Source of the DNA: Streptomyces sp. SKN60
GTDB lineage: Bacteria > Actinomycetota > Actinomycetes > Streptomycetales > Streptomycetaceae
NCBI RefSeq assembly: GCF_026236535.1
Contig: NZ_JAHTMW010000015.1
Location: 62,001 to 126,000 of the forward strand
Reading direction: 5' to 3'
Length of the DNA: 64,000 nucleotides
The notes beneath the pieces were generated by a model that made no database searches, was not told the DNA's origin, and saw only the letters and a list, made by a program, of their open reading frames with translations. The position numbers and the translations under genes were made by a program. This document shows positions 41,153 to 49,950 of this stretch, piece after piece. The stretch's first letter is position 1, and the number at the start of each line of letters is the position of its first letter.

Positions 41153-41698
41153 ATGGCAGAGGCGACGGACGTGACCGGGGCGTTGATCAAGGGCGTGGGC
41201 GGCAAGGAGCCGGTGGTCGACCCGACCGCCTTCACGGCGCCGACCTCGGTGGTGCTCGGCGAGGTCACCCTCGGGCCGCGCGCCAGCGTCTGGTACCACA
41301 CGGTGCTGCGGGCGGACTGCGGGCCGATCGAGGTCGGCGAGGAGGCGAACGTCCAGGACAACTGCACCGTGCACGTCGACCCGGGCTTCCCGGTGCGGAT
41401 CGGCGCGCGGGTGACGATCGGTCACAACGCGACCGTGCACGGCTGCACCATCGAGGACGACGTGCTGGTCGGCATGGGCGCCACGGTCCTCAACGGGGCG
41501 GTGATCGGCGCGGGTTCACTGATCGCCGCGCAGGCGCTCGTCCCGCAGGGCATGGAGGTGCCGCCGGGTTCGCTGGTCGCGGGCGTGCCCGCGAAGGTGC
41601 GGCGGCCCCTGACCGAGGAGGAGCAGGCGGGCATCCGGCTGAATGCGGAGATGTACCTGCACCTGGCCAAGGGCCACGCCGAGGCGTTCGGCGCGTAG
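41153..41698 (+). CDS. Gamma-carbonic anhydrase-family protein
   Basis: 181 aa; AGGAG 7 bp before ATG 41153. Left-handed beta-helix with zinc ligands placed as in gamma-class enzymes: NVQDNCTVHVD (His), then TIGHNATVHGCTI (two His). ASVWYHTVLRADCGPIEVG provides the Arg/Asp pair. VGMGATVLNGAVIGAGSLIAAQALVPQGMEVPPGSLVAGVPAKVRR closes the helix. Homologues called YrdA/CaiE-like bind metal but not all hydrate CO2. Confidence 0.86.
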   Translation: MAEATDVTGALIKGVGGKEPVVDPTAFTAPTSVVLGEVTLGPRASVWYHTVLRADCGPIEVGEEANVQDNCTVHVDPGFPVRIGARVTIGHNATVHGCTIEDDVLVGMGATVLNGAVIGAGSLIAAQALVPQGMEVPPGSLVAGVPAKVRRPLTEEEQAGIRLNAEMYLHLAKGHAEAFGA

Positions 41699-41714
41699 CG
41701 CGGCGGAACGGCCG

Positions 41715-42386
41715 CTACTCGGCTGCGGCGGTCGCCGTCGCAGCCGCCTCCGTTTCCGTCTTCGACCGGGTCTCGGCGGCCGCGGCGGCCTTCTTGGCCC
41801 GGTTCTTGATGATCAGCATCGAGGCGAGCCCGATGAGTACGGCGAGCACCAGGCCGAGCCAGGAGAAGCGCTTGAGCCAGGCCTCGGCGACGATGCCCAC
41901 GGAGTAGATGACGGCCGTGGTGCCGCCGGCCCAGAGGATGCCGCCGAGCACGTTGGCGATGAGGAACTTCCAGTACGGCATGCGCAGCACGCCCGCGAGC
42001 GGGCCGGCGAAGATCCGCAGCAGCGCGACGAAGCGGCCGAAGAAGACCGCCCACATGCCCCACTTCTCGAAGGAGCGCTCGGCGAGCCCGATGTTGGCCT
42101 CGCTGAAGTGCTTGGGGAACTTCTTCCCGAGCCTGGTGAGCAGCGGCCGGCCGCCCTTGCGGCCGATCGCGTAGCCGATGGAGTCGCCGACGATCGCGCC
42201 GACACTGGCGCAGGCGCCCAGGACGTACGGGTTGATGTCGCCGTGCTGGGAGGCGAGCAGCGCGGAGCTGACGAGGACGATCTCGCCGGGCAGCGGGATG
42301 CCCAGGCTCTCGACCCCGATCACCACCCCGACCAGTGCGTAGACGGCGACCGCGGGGATCGTCTCCAGCCATTCCTGGACGTGCAC
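41715..42386 (-). CDS. DedA-family membrane protein
   Basis: 223 aa from GTG 42386. VVIGVESLGIPLPGEIVLVSSALLA (E/PGE motif), VGAIVGDSIGYAIGRKGG and FFGRFVALLRIFAGPLAGVLRMPYWKFLIANVLGGILWA (FxRFxPxxR-type motif) are DedA hallmarks. The C-terminal tail is Lys/Ala/Glu-rich and cytoplasmic. DedA proteins flip undecaprenyl phosphate or phospholipids and support membrane potential. Convergent with the gamma-carbonic anhydrase, 16 bp apart. The window has a second VTT-fold protein at 50735. Confidence 0.88.
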   Translation of the reverse strand: MHVQEWLETIPAVAVYALVGVVIGVESLGIPLPGEIVLVSSALLASQHGDINPYVLGACASVGAIVGDSIGYAIGRKGGRPLLTRLGKKFPKHFSEANIGLAERSFEKWGMWAVFFGRFVALLRIFAGPLAGVLRMPYWKFLIANVLGGILWAGGTTAVIYSVGIVAEAWLKRFSWLGLVLAVLIGLASMLIIKNRAKKAAAAAETRSKTETEAAATATAAAE

Positions 42387-42500
42387 GCGGGTTCCTCTCC
42401 CGTTGGGTGGCGCGATTCAGGGAAGCCTACCTTGGCGGCGCTGAGCGGCCTCTCAGCCCCGGAGGGCGGCCGGGGCTCCGCTTGTGACATCCCTGTGACC

Positions 42501-42527
42501 GGAACTATGGCTTCCCTCACAGGCGTC
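42501..42527 (+). promoter_or_regulatory. Possible sigma-E-type promoter of the lipoprotein gene
   Basis: GGAAC (42501-42505), 18 bp, CGTC (42524-42527), 27 bp before ATG 42555; similar to ECF (sigma-E) promoters of Streptomyces envelope-stress genes. A vegetative alternative, TTGTGA-N18-TATGGC, overlaps it. Confidence 0.35.
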
Positions 42528-42554
42528 GGGTGTCGGCGCTGATGGGATGACCGG

Positions 42555-43496
42555 ATGACGAAGCGCACCCCTGTCCTGCCGGTCCTCGCCGCGGCCGCCC
42601 TGCTGCTCACCGCCTGCGGGACGCAGCCGGCCGGCATCGGGGACGTCGAGGCGGGCGGACGCGCACCGGGCGCGCCGTCTGCCAGACCGGTGGACGACCC
42701 GGGCAAGGACGGCGTGCGGATCACCTCGCTGACCCTGCCGCCGCTCTCGCCCTCGCCCTCACCGTCGTCCTCGCCGTCGTCCTCGGACTCGGGGATCTCC
42801 GCCACGTACGAGGTCACCAACACCGGCACCGAGACCCTGACCTACACGGTGATCGTCACCTTCACGGACGCGGCCGGCGGGGCGATGTCCAACCAGACCG
42901 TGACCGTGCGGGACGTCGGCCCGGGGAAGACGGTGCACGGCACGGTACGGGCCGGGGAACTGCCGCCGAGCACGCCCCGGGTGACGGGGGCGAAGGTCTT
43001 CGAGGTGACCACGGTGCCGGCGGGCGAGGCCCCGGCCGAGGACGGCGCCTGCCCCGCGTCCGGCATCCGGGTCTACGCGGACCGGGGCGACGCGGCCATG
43101 GGGCTGCGCGTCGTGGGGCTGCACCTGGAGAACTGCGGCACCCGCGACTACACCGTGGAGGGCTATCCGCTCCTGGAGCTGCTCGACTCCCGGATGAAGC
43201 CGGTCGGCGGCATCGAGGTGCTGAAGGGCAGCGGGAAGATCACCACCGGCGCCGGTCCGGACGAGCCGCCGCGGCGGGTCGTGCTGCGACCCGCCGAGGC
43301 GGCGACCGCGACCCTGGTCTGGCGCAACACGACGGAGGCGGGCACGCCGGTGACCGTGCCCCATGTGCGGGTCCGGGCGAAGGCGGGCGCCGCTCCGGTG
43401 ATCGTGACGCCGGAGCTCGATCTCGGCACGACGGGCCGGCTCGGGGTCCGGCCGTGGAAGAAGGCGGAGCGCTCGGCAGGAGCGTCCGCCGGGTGA
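42555..43496 (+). CDS. Secreted lipoprotein with DUF4232 domain
   Basis: 313 aa. Signal peptide KRTPVLPVLAAAALLLTACGT with lipobox LTAC (Cys near residue 21). A Ser/Pro linker (SPSPSPSSSPSSSDSG) at about 65-80 precedes a first beta domain (SATYEVTNTGTETLTYTVIVTF, CARDB/FxLYD-like). A C-terminal DUF4232 domain (CPASGIRVYADRGDAAMGLRVVGLHLENCGTRDYTVEGYPLLELLD) contains two Cys that may form a disulfide. Exposed on the outer membrane-facing leaflet; function unknown. Common in streptomycetes. Confidence 0.84.
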   Translation: MTKRTPVLPVLAAAALLLTACGTQPAGIGDVEAGGRAPGAPSARPVDDPGKDGVRITSLTLPPLSPSPSPSSSPSSSDSGISATYEVTNTGTETLTYTVIVTFTDAAGGAMSNQTVTVRDVGPGKTVHGTVRAGELPPSTPRVTGAKVFEVTTVPAGEAPAEDGACPASGIRVYADRGDAAMGLRVVGLHLENCGTRDYTVEGYPLLELLDSRMKPVGGIEVLKGSGKITTGAGPDEPPRRVVLRPAEAATATLVWRNTTEAGTPVTVPHVRVRAKAGAAPVIVTPELDLGTTGRLGVRPWKKAERSAGASAG

Positions 43497-43556
43497 CGGC
43501 CCCCGGGGCGGTCCGGGCCCCGTCGCGGCCCGGGCGGTGCGGGGGACGTCAGGAGG

Positions 43557-44018
43557 TCACTTGCCCTGGCCGTTGGGGCGCAGGGTCCACAGGACCGTCA
43601 TCTCGCCGGTGACGGCGCCGTCCTCGCGGGTGATCGCGATGTGGACGGGGAACTCGGGGCGGCTGCCCTCGTCGAGCTCGGCGACGACCTCGGCGGCCGG
43701 GCGGCCCAGGGTCGCGGTGGCGGTGACGACGCCCATGGCGAGCTTCTTGTAGGCGATGTCGGCGTTCACGGCGAGCGGGACGGCGCGGCCCAGCTGGTCG
43801 CCGAAGGCGGCCAGGACGATGGCGCCGCTGGCGGACTCGGCCAGGGTGAACATGGCGCCGGCGTGCGGGCCGCCGACGTGGTTGTGGTAGTCCGGCTGGT
43901 CCGGGAGACGCACGACGGCGCGCTCGGGGGTGGTCTCCAGGAACTCCAGGTTGAGGGTCCGGGCCATGGGCACCGTGGCGGCGAGCATCTCGCCGACGGT
44001 CATCTGGTCTGCGCTCAT
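43557..44018 (-). CDS. Hotdog-fold thioesterase-like protein (DUF4442 type)
   Basis: 153 aa from ATG 44018; a -10-like TAACAT lies 8 bp upstream on the minus strand, suggesting leaderless translation. Hotdog pattern: LEFLETTPERAVVRLPDQPDYHNHVGGPHAGAMFTLAESASGAIVLAAF, then VNADIAYKKLAMGVVTATATLG and VTGEMTVLWTLRPN. The HNHVGGPHAGAM block is the catalytic-type helix start. Probably an acyl-CoA thioesterase of broad specificity. Confidence 0.82.
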   Translation of the reverse strand: MSADQMTVGEMLAATVPMARTLNLEFLETTPERAVVRLPDQPDYHNHVGGPHAGAMFTLAESASGAIVLAAFGDQLGRAVPLAVNADIAYKKLAMGVVTATATLGRPAAEVVAELDEGSRPEFPVHIAITREDGAVTGEMTVLWTLRPNGQGK

Positions 44019-44112
44019 GGGCCGTGATGTTACCCACCAGTAGTAGTCTTCGCCATCCCCGCACGGGGGCGGCCGTAGCCCCGCACCCGCCACCCCTCTA
44101 TCGTTACGGCCC

Positions 44113-45222
44113 ATGTGGCCAGGACAGCAGCCGCCCGGGGGCGAGCAGAACCCGCAGGACCAGAGTCAGAACCCGTACGCGCAGCCGGGACAGCAGCCGG
44201 GCGCCCAGCCCGGCGCCCAGCCCGGCTACGGACAGCCGAATCCGTACCAGCAGCCGACCGTGCCGCAGCCCGCGTACGGCCAGCAGCCCAACCCGTACGC
44301 GCAGCCCGGGCAGCAGCCCGGCTACGGGCAGCCGAACCCGTACCAGCAGCCGACGGTGGCGCAGTACGGGATGCCCGGCCCGGCGCAGCCCGGCGGCGGT
44401 GACGGCGGGAAGAAGAAGCAGACGACGATCGTGGCGATCGTCGCCGCCGTCGCGGTCCTCGCGGCCGCCGGCGTGACCGCCTTCCTCGTCGTCGGCAAGG
44501 ACGACGACAAGAAGGACCAGGCGGCCGACCCGAAGGCCTCGCAGTCGTCGAGCAGCACGCCGAGCGGCAGCACCTCCACGCCGCCGCTCGACAACCCGCG
44601 CAACGGCGCCGAGCACCAGCCGACGATCCCCGGCTGGAAGGTCGTCTACAACCCCAAGTACGGCACCCTCTTCGACGTCCCGCCGGACTGGGAGCTCTCC
44701 AAGCCCGGTGTGGTCACGTACTTCGAGGACGAGAAGAAGGGCGACGGCTCCCCCGTCGTCACCATGTCGGCGCCCGCGCACCTGAAGAGCAACTGGTGCG
44801 CGTACGACACCGACAAGAACGGCTCCGAGGAGACCTGGGGCCTGAGCACCGCCGGCACCAAGGGCGGCCAGGGCGCCAAGGACACCGCGGAGGCGGCGTA
44901 CAACGAGGCCGGCAACTGGGTGTGGGCGGGCTACGCCCAGCACATGCCCAAGGGCACCATCAAGATCACCAAGGCCGTGCCGTTCACCTCCGCCTCGGGC
45001 CTGCAGGGCAGCATGGCGACCGCCGTCGCGCCCAACATCAAGAAGCGCAACAAGTGCGAGTCGGACGGCAAGTCCGTCGCCTTCTCCTTCAAGAACGCGA
45101 AGGGCGACTTCTCCTCCTTCGTGCTCTACGCCGCGGACGGCGTGAAGGAGGAGCTGTCGGACGACACCATCAAGAAGATCGTCTCCACCGTCCGGCTGGC
45201 CCCCGAGTCGCCGGAGTCGTGA
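44113..45222 (+). CDS. Single-pass membrane protein with Pro/Gln/Tyr-rich repeats
   Basis: 369 aa. Cytoplasmic N-terminal ~95 residues are repeats of NPYQQPTV, QPGYGQP and NPYAQPGQQPG. Then KKKQTTIVAIVAAVAVLAAAGVTAFLVVG, one membrane helix (about 101-125), a Ser/Thr-rich linker and an extracytoplasmic domain (about 165-369: IPGWKVVYNPKYGTLFDVPPDWELS; NEAGNWVWAGYAQHMPKG) of a type I know only as an uncharacterised streptomycete family. A TATCGT hexamer 8 bp before the ATG suggests leaderless translation. The stop overlaps the MFS start (GTGA). The NPYxQP repeats resemble those of many actinobacterial anchoring proteins. Confidence 0.78.
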   Translation: MWPGQQPPGGEQNPQDQSQNPYAQPGQQPGAQPGAQPGYGQPNPYQQPTVPQPAYGQQPNPYAQPGQQPGYGQPNPYQQPTVAQYGMPGPAQPGGGDGGKKKQTTIVAIVAAVAVLAAAGVTAFLVVGKDDDKKDQAADPKASQSSSSTPSGSTSTPPLDNPRNGAEHQPTIPGWKVVYNPKYGTLFDVPPDWELSKPGVVTYFEDEKKGDGSPVVTMSAPAHLKSNWCAYDTDKNGSEETWGLSTAGTKGGQGAKDTAEAAYNEAGNWVWAGYAQHMPKGTIKITKAVPFTSASGLQGSMATAVAPNIKKRNKCESDGKSVAFSFKNAKGDFSSFVLYAADGVKEELSDDTIKKIVSTVRLAPESPES

Positions 45223-46544
45223 TCCCCGCTCGCATACCCGGCTGGGCGGGCCGGAACTACCTGCTGCTGACCGCCGCCGCGATCGTCACCAACCTGGGCA
45301 CCCACGGTGCCCTGATCGCGGCGGCGTTCGCCGTCCTCCAGTCCGGCGGCGACGGCGGTGACGTGGGCCTGGTGGCGATGGCCCGCACCCTCCCGCTCGT
45401 GCTCTTCCTGCTCATCGGCGGCGCGGTCGCCGACCGGGTGCCCCGGCACCGGGTGATGGTCGCCGCGAACGCCCTCAACTGCGTCTCGCAGGCCGTGTTC
45501 GCGGTCCTCGTGCTCACCGGCGAGGCACGCCTGTGGCAGATGATGCTGCTGACCGCGCTGTGCGGCACCGGGCAGGCGTTCTTCAACCCGGCCGCCGAGG
45601 CCATGCTGATGTCCAGCGTGGACGGCGAGCAGGCCGGCCGCGCCTTCGCCCTCTTCCGGATGGCGATGAACGGCGCCGGCATCGGCGGCGCCGCGCTCGG
45701 CGGCGCGCTGATCGCCGCCGTCGGACCGGGCTGGGTGCTCGCCATCGACGCCGGCGCCTTCGCCGTCGCGGGCGCGCTGCGCGCCTTCCTCGACGTGCGG
45801 CACATCCCCGAGCGGGCGCCGGGCGGCGGGCTGCTCGCCGATCTGCGGGAGGGCTGGGACGAGTTCGCCGGCCGCCCCTGGCTGTGGTCGATCGTCGCCC
45901 AGTTCTCCATCGTGGTGGCGCTCGTCGGCGCGGCCGAGTCGGTGTACGGGCCGCTGGTCGCCCGGGATCAGCTGGGCGGCGCCCGGCCCTGGGGCCTCGC
46001 GCTCGCCGCGTTCGGCGTCGGCACGCTGGCCGGCGCGCTTCTGATGGCCCGCTGGAAACCGCGCCGGATGCTGCTCGTCGGCACCCTGTGCGTCTTCCCC
46101 ATCGCGCTGCCCTCGGCGGCGCTCGCGGTGCCGCTCGACGTGGTCGGGCTCGGGGCGGCGATGTTCGTCAGCGGGGTCGCCATCGAGGTGTTCGGCGTGT
46201 CCTGGATGACGACGCTGCACCAGGAGATCCCCGAGGAGAAGCTGTCCCGGGTCTCGGCCTACGACTGGTTCGGCTCCACGGCGATGCTGCCGCTCTCCAC
46301 GGCCCTCGCGGGGCCGGCGGAGACCGTTCTCGGCCGCGGTACGGCGCTGTGGGGGTCGGCGGCGCTGATCGTGCTCGTCACGGCGCTGGTGCTGCTGGTG
46401 CCGGACGTACGGAATCTGACGCGGCGTACGAAGCGGGTGACGGTCGCGGAGGCGGGGGCCGGGCCGGCTGCTCCTCCTTCTCCTCCTTCTCCTCCCTCTC
46501 CGTCCTCAGCCGATGCCGAAGGTGCCGTCCGGCGGGACGGGTGA
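45219..46544 (+). CDS. MFS transporter (enterobactin-exporter/DUF894-like)
   Basis: 441 aa from GTG 45219, coupled to the preceding gene. Twelve-helix pattern with YLLLTAAAIVTNLGTHGALIAAAFAVLQ, the A-motif-like loop GGAVADRVPRHRVMVAANAL, AFFNPAAEAMLMSSVDGEQAGRAFALFRMAMNGAGIGGAALGGALI and the second-half motif LMARWKPRRMLLVG. A C-terminal SPPSPPSPSS tail is encoded by a 37-nt pyrimidine run (46471-46507). It overlaps the convergent gene by 39 bp. Substrate unknown. Confidence 0.85.
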   Translation: MIPARIPGWAGRNYLLLTAAAIVTNLGTHGALIAAAFAVLQSGGDGGDVGLVAMARTLPLVLFLLIGGAVADRVPRHRVMVAANALNCVSQAVFAVLVLTGEARLWQMMLLTALCGTGQAFFNPAAEAMLMSSVDGEQAGRAFALFRMAMNGAGIGGAALGGALIAAVGPGWVLAIDAGAFAVAGALRAFLDVRHIPERAPGGGLLADLREGWDEFAGRPWLWSIVAQFSIVVALVGAAESVYGPLVARDQLGGARPWGLALAAFGVGTLAGALLMARWKPRRMLLVGTLCVFPIALPSAALAVPLDVVGLGAAMFVSGVAIEVFGVSWMTTLHQEIPEEKLSRVSAYDWFGSTAMLPLSTALAGPAETVLGRGTALWGSAALIVLVTALVLLVPDVRNLTRRTKRVTVAEAGAGPAAPPSPPSPPSPSSADAEGAVRRDG

Positions 46545-47351
46545 CGGCACGGCGTCCGCGTCGTGCACCGGCTGCGCGCCCCTGATGAACCGGACGACGT
46601 CCTCGCCCGACTCCACCCGCGCCGGGAACGGATCGGCGGCGGTACGGCGGGCGAGGCCCGCGAGGTCGGGCTCCCGGTCGGAGGCGATCAGGACGGCGTT
46701 ACCGAACCGGCGCCCGCGCAGCACGGCCGGTTCGGCGACGAGCGCGAGCTCGGGGAAGACGGCGGCGAAGGTGGCGAGCTGGCCGCGCAGGAAGTCGAAG
46801 GGCGCGCCGTCGGCGAGGTTCGCCGCGTAGACGCCGCCCGGGCGCAGGACGCGGCGGGCCTCGTGGGCGTACTCGACGGAGGTGAGGTGCGCGGGGACCC
46901 GCGAGCCGCCGAAGACGTCGGCGATCAGCACGTCGGCCGAGTCCGCCGGCTCGTCCGCCAGCCAGGCGCGGGCGTCCGCGCCGTGCACGGCGATACCGGA
47001 GTCCGGCGGCAGCGGCAGCTGCTCGGCGACCAGGTCGAGCAGCCCCAGGTCGGCCTCGGCGACCCGCTGCCGGGAGCCGGGCCGGGTGGCCGCCACGTAG
47101 CGGGGCAGGGTGAGCGCCCCGCCGCCCAGGTGGACGACGTCGAGCGGGGCGCCCTCGTCGGCGACCAGGTCCAGGAGGTGGGCGAGCCGCTGCGCGTACT
47201 CGAACTCCAGGTGGGCCGGGTCGTCGAGGTCGACGTACGACTGGGGCGCGCCGTCGACGGTCAGCAGCCAGCCGTGCTCGGTGTCCACGTCGGGCATGAG
47301 GCGGGCGGTGCCGCCGTCGACGTCACGGATGACGGGAATCTGGTCGTTCAC
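46506..47351 (-). CDS. Spermidine synthase-like (aminopropyltransferase-fold) protein
   Basis: 281 aa from GTG 47351, 4 bp after the stop of a chimeric micro-frame. SAM-type Rossmann core: LDVVHLGGGALTLPRYVAATRPGSRQRVAEADLGLLDLV, HGADARAWLADEPADSADVLIADVFGG (Asp as in the catalytic loop of polyamine synthases) and YAHEARRVLRPGGVYAANLADG. Short proteins of this type occur in streptomycetes next to or fused to MFS domains; the convergent MFS gene here may be a coincidence. Aminopropyl transfer is unproved; a methyltransferase is possible. Confidence 0.78.
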   Translation of the reverse strand: MNDQIPVIRDVDGGTARLMPDVDTEHGWLLTVDGAPQSYVDLDDPAHLEFEYAQRLAHLLDLVADEGAPLDVVHLGGGALTLPRYVAATRPGSRQRVAEADLGLLDLVAEQLPLPPDSGIAVHGADARAWLADEPADSADVLIADVFGGSRVPAHLTSVEYAHEARRVLRPGGVYAANLADGAPFDFLRGQLATFAAVFPELALVAEPAVLRGRRFGNAVLIASDREPDLAGLARRTAADPFPARVESGEDVVRFIRGAQPVHDADAVPSPVPPDGTFGIG

Positions 47352-47559
47352 CTGCTCATTGTGCCCACAGCACGCTGACCGCGTTCGCGTGGGCCGCCGC
47401 CTGCGCCCGGCCCGCCCGCGCGGCCGGACCACGGCGAGTCACGCGGACGACGCGAACCCGGTCACTCACCCACTCATAGCGCCCACAGCACGCCGACCGC
47501 GTTCGCGTGGGCCGCCGCCTGCGCCCGGCCCGCCCGCGCGGCCGGACCACGGCGGGTCA
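47342..47559. repeat. 118-bp tandem duplication across the patatin/spermidine-synthase-like gene junction
   Basis: Bases 47363-47441 and 47481-47559 are the same 79-bp sequence with two differences; the copies start exactly 118 bp apart. To the left (47342-47362 versus 47460-47480) similarity continues at about 70%. Each copy contains a patatin C-terminal coding end, its TGA, a 4-bp spacer and a GTG start, so the gene junction itself was duplicated. Confidence 0.92.
47356..47469 (-). CDS. Chimeric 37-codon reading frame left by the duplication
   Basis: GTG 47469 to TGA 47356. Residues 1-10 (VSDRVRVVRV) correspond to the start of the spermidine-synthase-like protein (VNDQIPVIRD); the following TRRGPAARAGRAQAAAHANA stretch and SVLWAQ end repeat the patatin C-terminus (same block, ending GVLWAL). 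It starts 4 bp after the patatin stop and ends 4 bp before the next GTG, so it would be translated by coupling if at all. The sequence is kept open in frame, but that may simply reflect recent origin. Not a known gene. Confidence 0.4.
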   Translation of the reverse strand: MSDRVRVVRVTRRGPAARAGRAQAAAHANAVSVLWAQ

Positions 47560-48334
47560 GGTCGAACCGGTCGCGGCCGAAGGCCCGCTTGGACTCGGCG
47601 TCGGGCGTGATGACCTCGACGCGGGCGCCGGCGGCGGCGAGCGCGGCGGCCTGGCGGGCCGGGGAGTGCAGCGCCCTGTTGCGGGCGGCGCTGGGCGCGA
47701 CGATCACGACGCGCTCGTAGCCGGCGGCGAGGTGCGCGTTGGCGGTGGAGTGCAGGCCGCCGTCGATCCAGCGGCGCCCGGCGAGTTCGACCACCGGCCA
47801 GGCGCCGGGGATGGCGCAGCTCGCGGTGACGGCGTCGACGAGGGGGACGCCCGCGGCCCGGTCGAAGGCGGTGAGTGCGCCGCTGTCGGCGTCCACGGCG
47901 GTGATCAGCAGCCGCGGCTCCTCCGGCCACTTCGCCTCGCCCCCGAGCCGGCCGGCCACGACCGCCCGCCGCGCCTCGGGCGCCACGGTGTCGGCCGCGC
48001 TCGCGAGCCGGCCGAGCTTGCGCCCGTACTCCTCGGGCGTACGGGACCCGAGCACGGCGAGCGCGTAACGCAGGACCTGCCCGGGCCGCAGCCGCGCGGG
48101 CAGCTCGCCCTCCGCCTCCCCGAACTGCCCCTCGTACAGCTCCCCGAGCGCCATCCCCGCGCCCACCACCTGCGCCGCGACGACCGCCCCGGCCGAACTC
48201 CCGACCACCAGATCGGCCTCGCTCAGGTCCATCCCCGCCTCGGCCAGCCCCCACAACACCCCGATCTCCCAAGCGGCCCCGGTCATCCCGCCCGCGCCCA
48301 GAACCAGTGCCGTCCGCCTCGCTGTGTCGATCAT
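47474..48334 (-). CDS. Patatin-like phospholipase
   Basis: 286 aa. Oxyanion loop LVLGAGGMTGAAWEIGVL, nucleophile LVVGSSAGAVVAAQ (GxSxG, Ser near 47) and catalytic Asp in RRWIDGGLHSTAN (DGG). Likely a cytosolic acyl hydrolase or lysophospholipase. ATG 48334; terminator hairpin of tuf3 stands just upstream. The last 27 codons are duplicated downstream. Confidence 0.87.
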   Translation of the reverse strand: MIDTARRTALVLGAGGMTGAAWEIGVLWGLAEAGMDLSEADLVVGSSAGAVVAAQVVGAGMALGELYEGQFGEAEGELPARLRPGQVLRYALAVLGSRTPEEYGRKLGRLASAADTVAPEARRAVVAGRLGGEAKWPEEPRLLITAVDADSGALTAFDRAAGVPLVDAVTASCAIPGAWPVVELAGRRWIDGGLHSTANAHLAAGYERVVIVAPSAARNRALHSPARQAAALAAAGARVEVITPDAESKRAFGRDRFDLTRRGPAARAGRAQAAAHANAVGVLWAL

Positions 48335-48370
48335 GGGAGGAGTCTTACGGAGGGGTTGGGACGGGTTGTC

Positions 48371-48407
48371 CGCCGGGGCCCGGAAGCAGTGCTTCCGGGC
48401 CCCGGCG
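48371..48407 (-). terminator. Terminator of tuf3
   Basis: A near-perfect 37-nt palindrome: CGCCGGGGCCCGGAAGCA (48371-48388) pairs with 48390-48407. It lies 15 bp past the tuf3 stop and 37 bp before the patatin start. Confidence 0.88.
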
Positions 48408-48421
48408 ACGCCGTACCGGCC

Positions 48422-49594
<1,173 letters not shown>

Positions 49595-49944
49595 GACGAT
49601 GTCGCTCGATTCCCTGCTCGAAGCGTGAGTGGGGACCCCGGGGCTCAACCGACCCTCCCCCTGAGGGGTCCGCCGGACGGTCCGGGGAGGGTCAGCTTCG
49701 GTCGCCGCCGGGCAGCGCGCAGACGGCAGCCTTCGGCGCGTCCGCGACTGCGGACGGCGCTGCGGGGAAGGCGTACCGGGACATGCGTCCGATGATGGCC
49801 GGTCGGGTTCCCGCCGTCGAACGAATTACGGTGCGGCCGCGCCGACTTCACACGACCGCGGCCCCGCTCAGGACTCGGGGGTCAGAGGCCGGAGGTCAGA
49901 GGTCAGAGGTCGGAGGTCGGAGGTCGGAGGTCGGAGGTCGGAGG
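49595..49944. other. Non-coding 350-bp region upstream of tuf3
   Basis: Holds a leader hairpin (49651-49693) and the heptamer array (from 49881). Between them (49694-49880) I see only a possible -10 TAATTC on the minus strand near 49825 and no gene; the short open frames there have no homology I recognise. Confidence 0.6.
49651..49693 (-). promoter_or_regulatory. Leader hairpin upstream of tuf3
   Basis: GACCCTCCCC (49651-49660) and GGGGAGGGTC (49684-49693) pair exactly; the 23-nt interior can form a second GTCC/GGAC stem. It lies 57-99 nt before the tuf3 ATG on the transcribed strand. It could be an attenuator or an mRNA-stability element. Confidence 0.5.
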
Positions 49945-49950
49945 TCAGAG
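49881..49950. repeat. Heptamer array GTCRGAG x10 on the AlkD-like stop codon
   Basis: Ten 7-bp units: GTCAGAG, GCCGGAG, GTCAGAG twice, GTCGGAG five times, GTCAGAG. The TGA stop of the minus-strand gene (49947-49945) lies in the last unit in the same phase as at 37868. The array extends 64 bp beyond the stop. Confidence 0.9.

Noticed and set aside
49645..49851. 68-codon minus-strand frame upstream of tuf3
   Set aside because: Arg-rich, overlaps the leader hairpin, no start signal; treated as non-coding.
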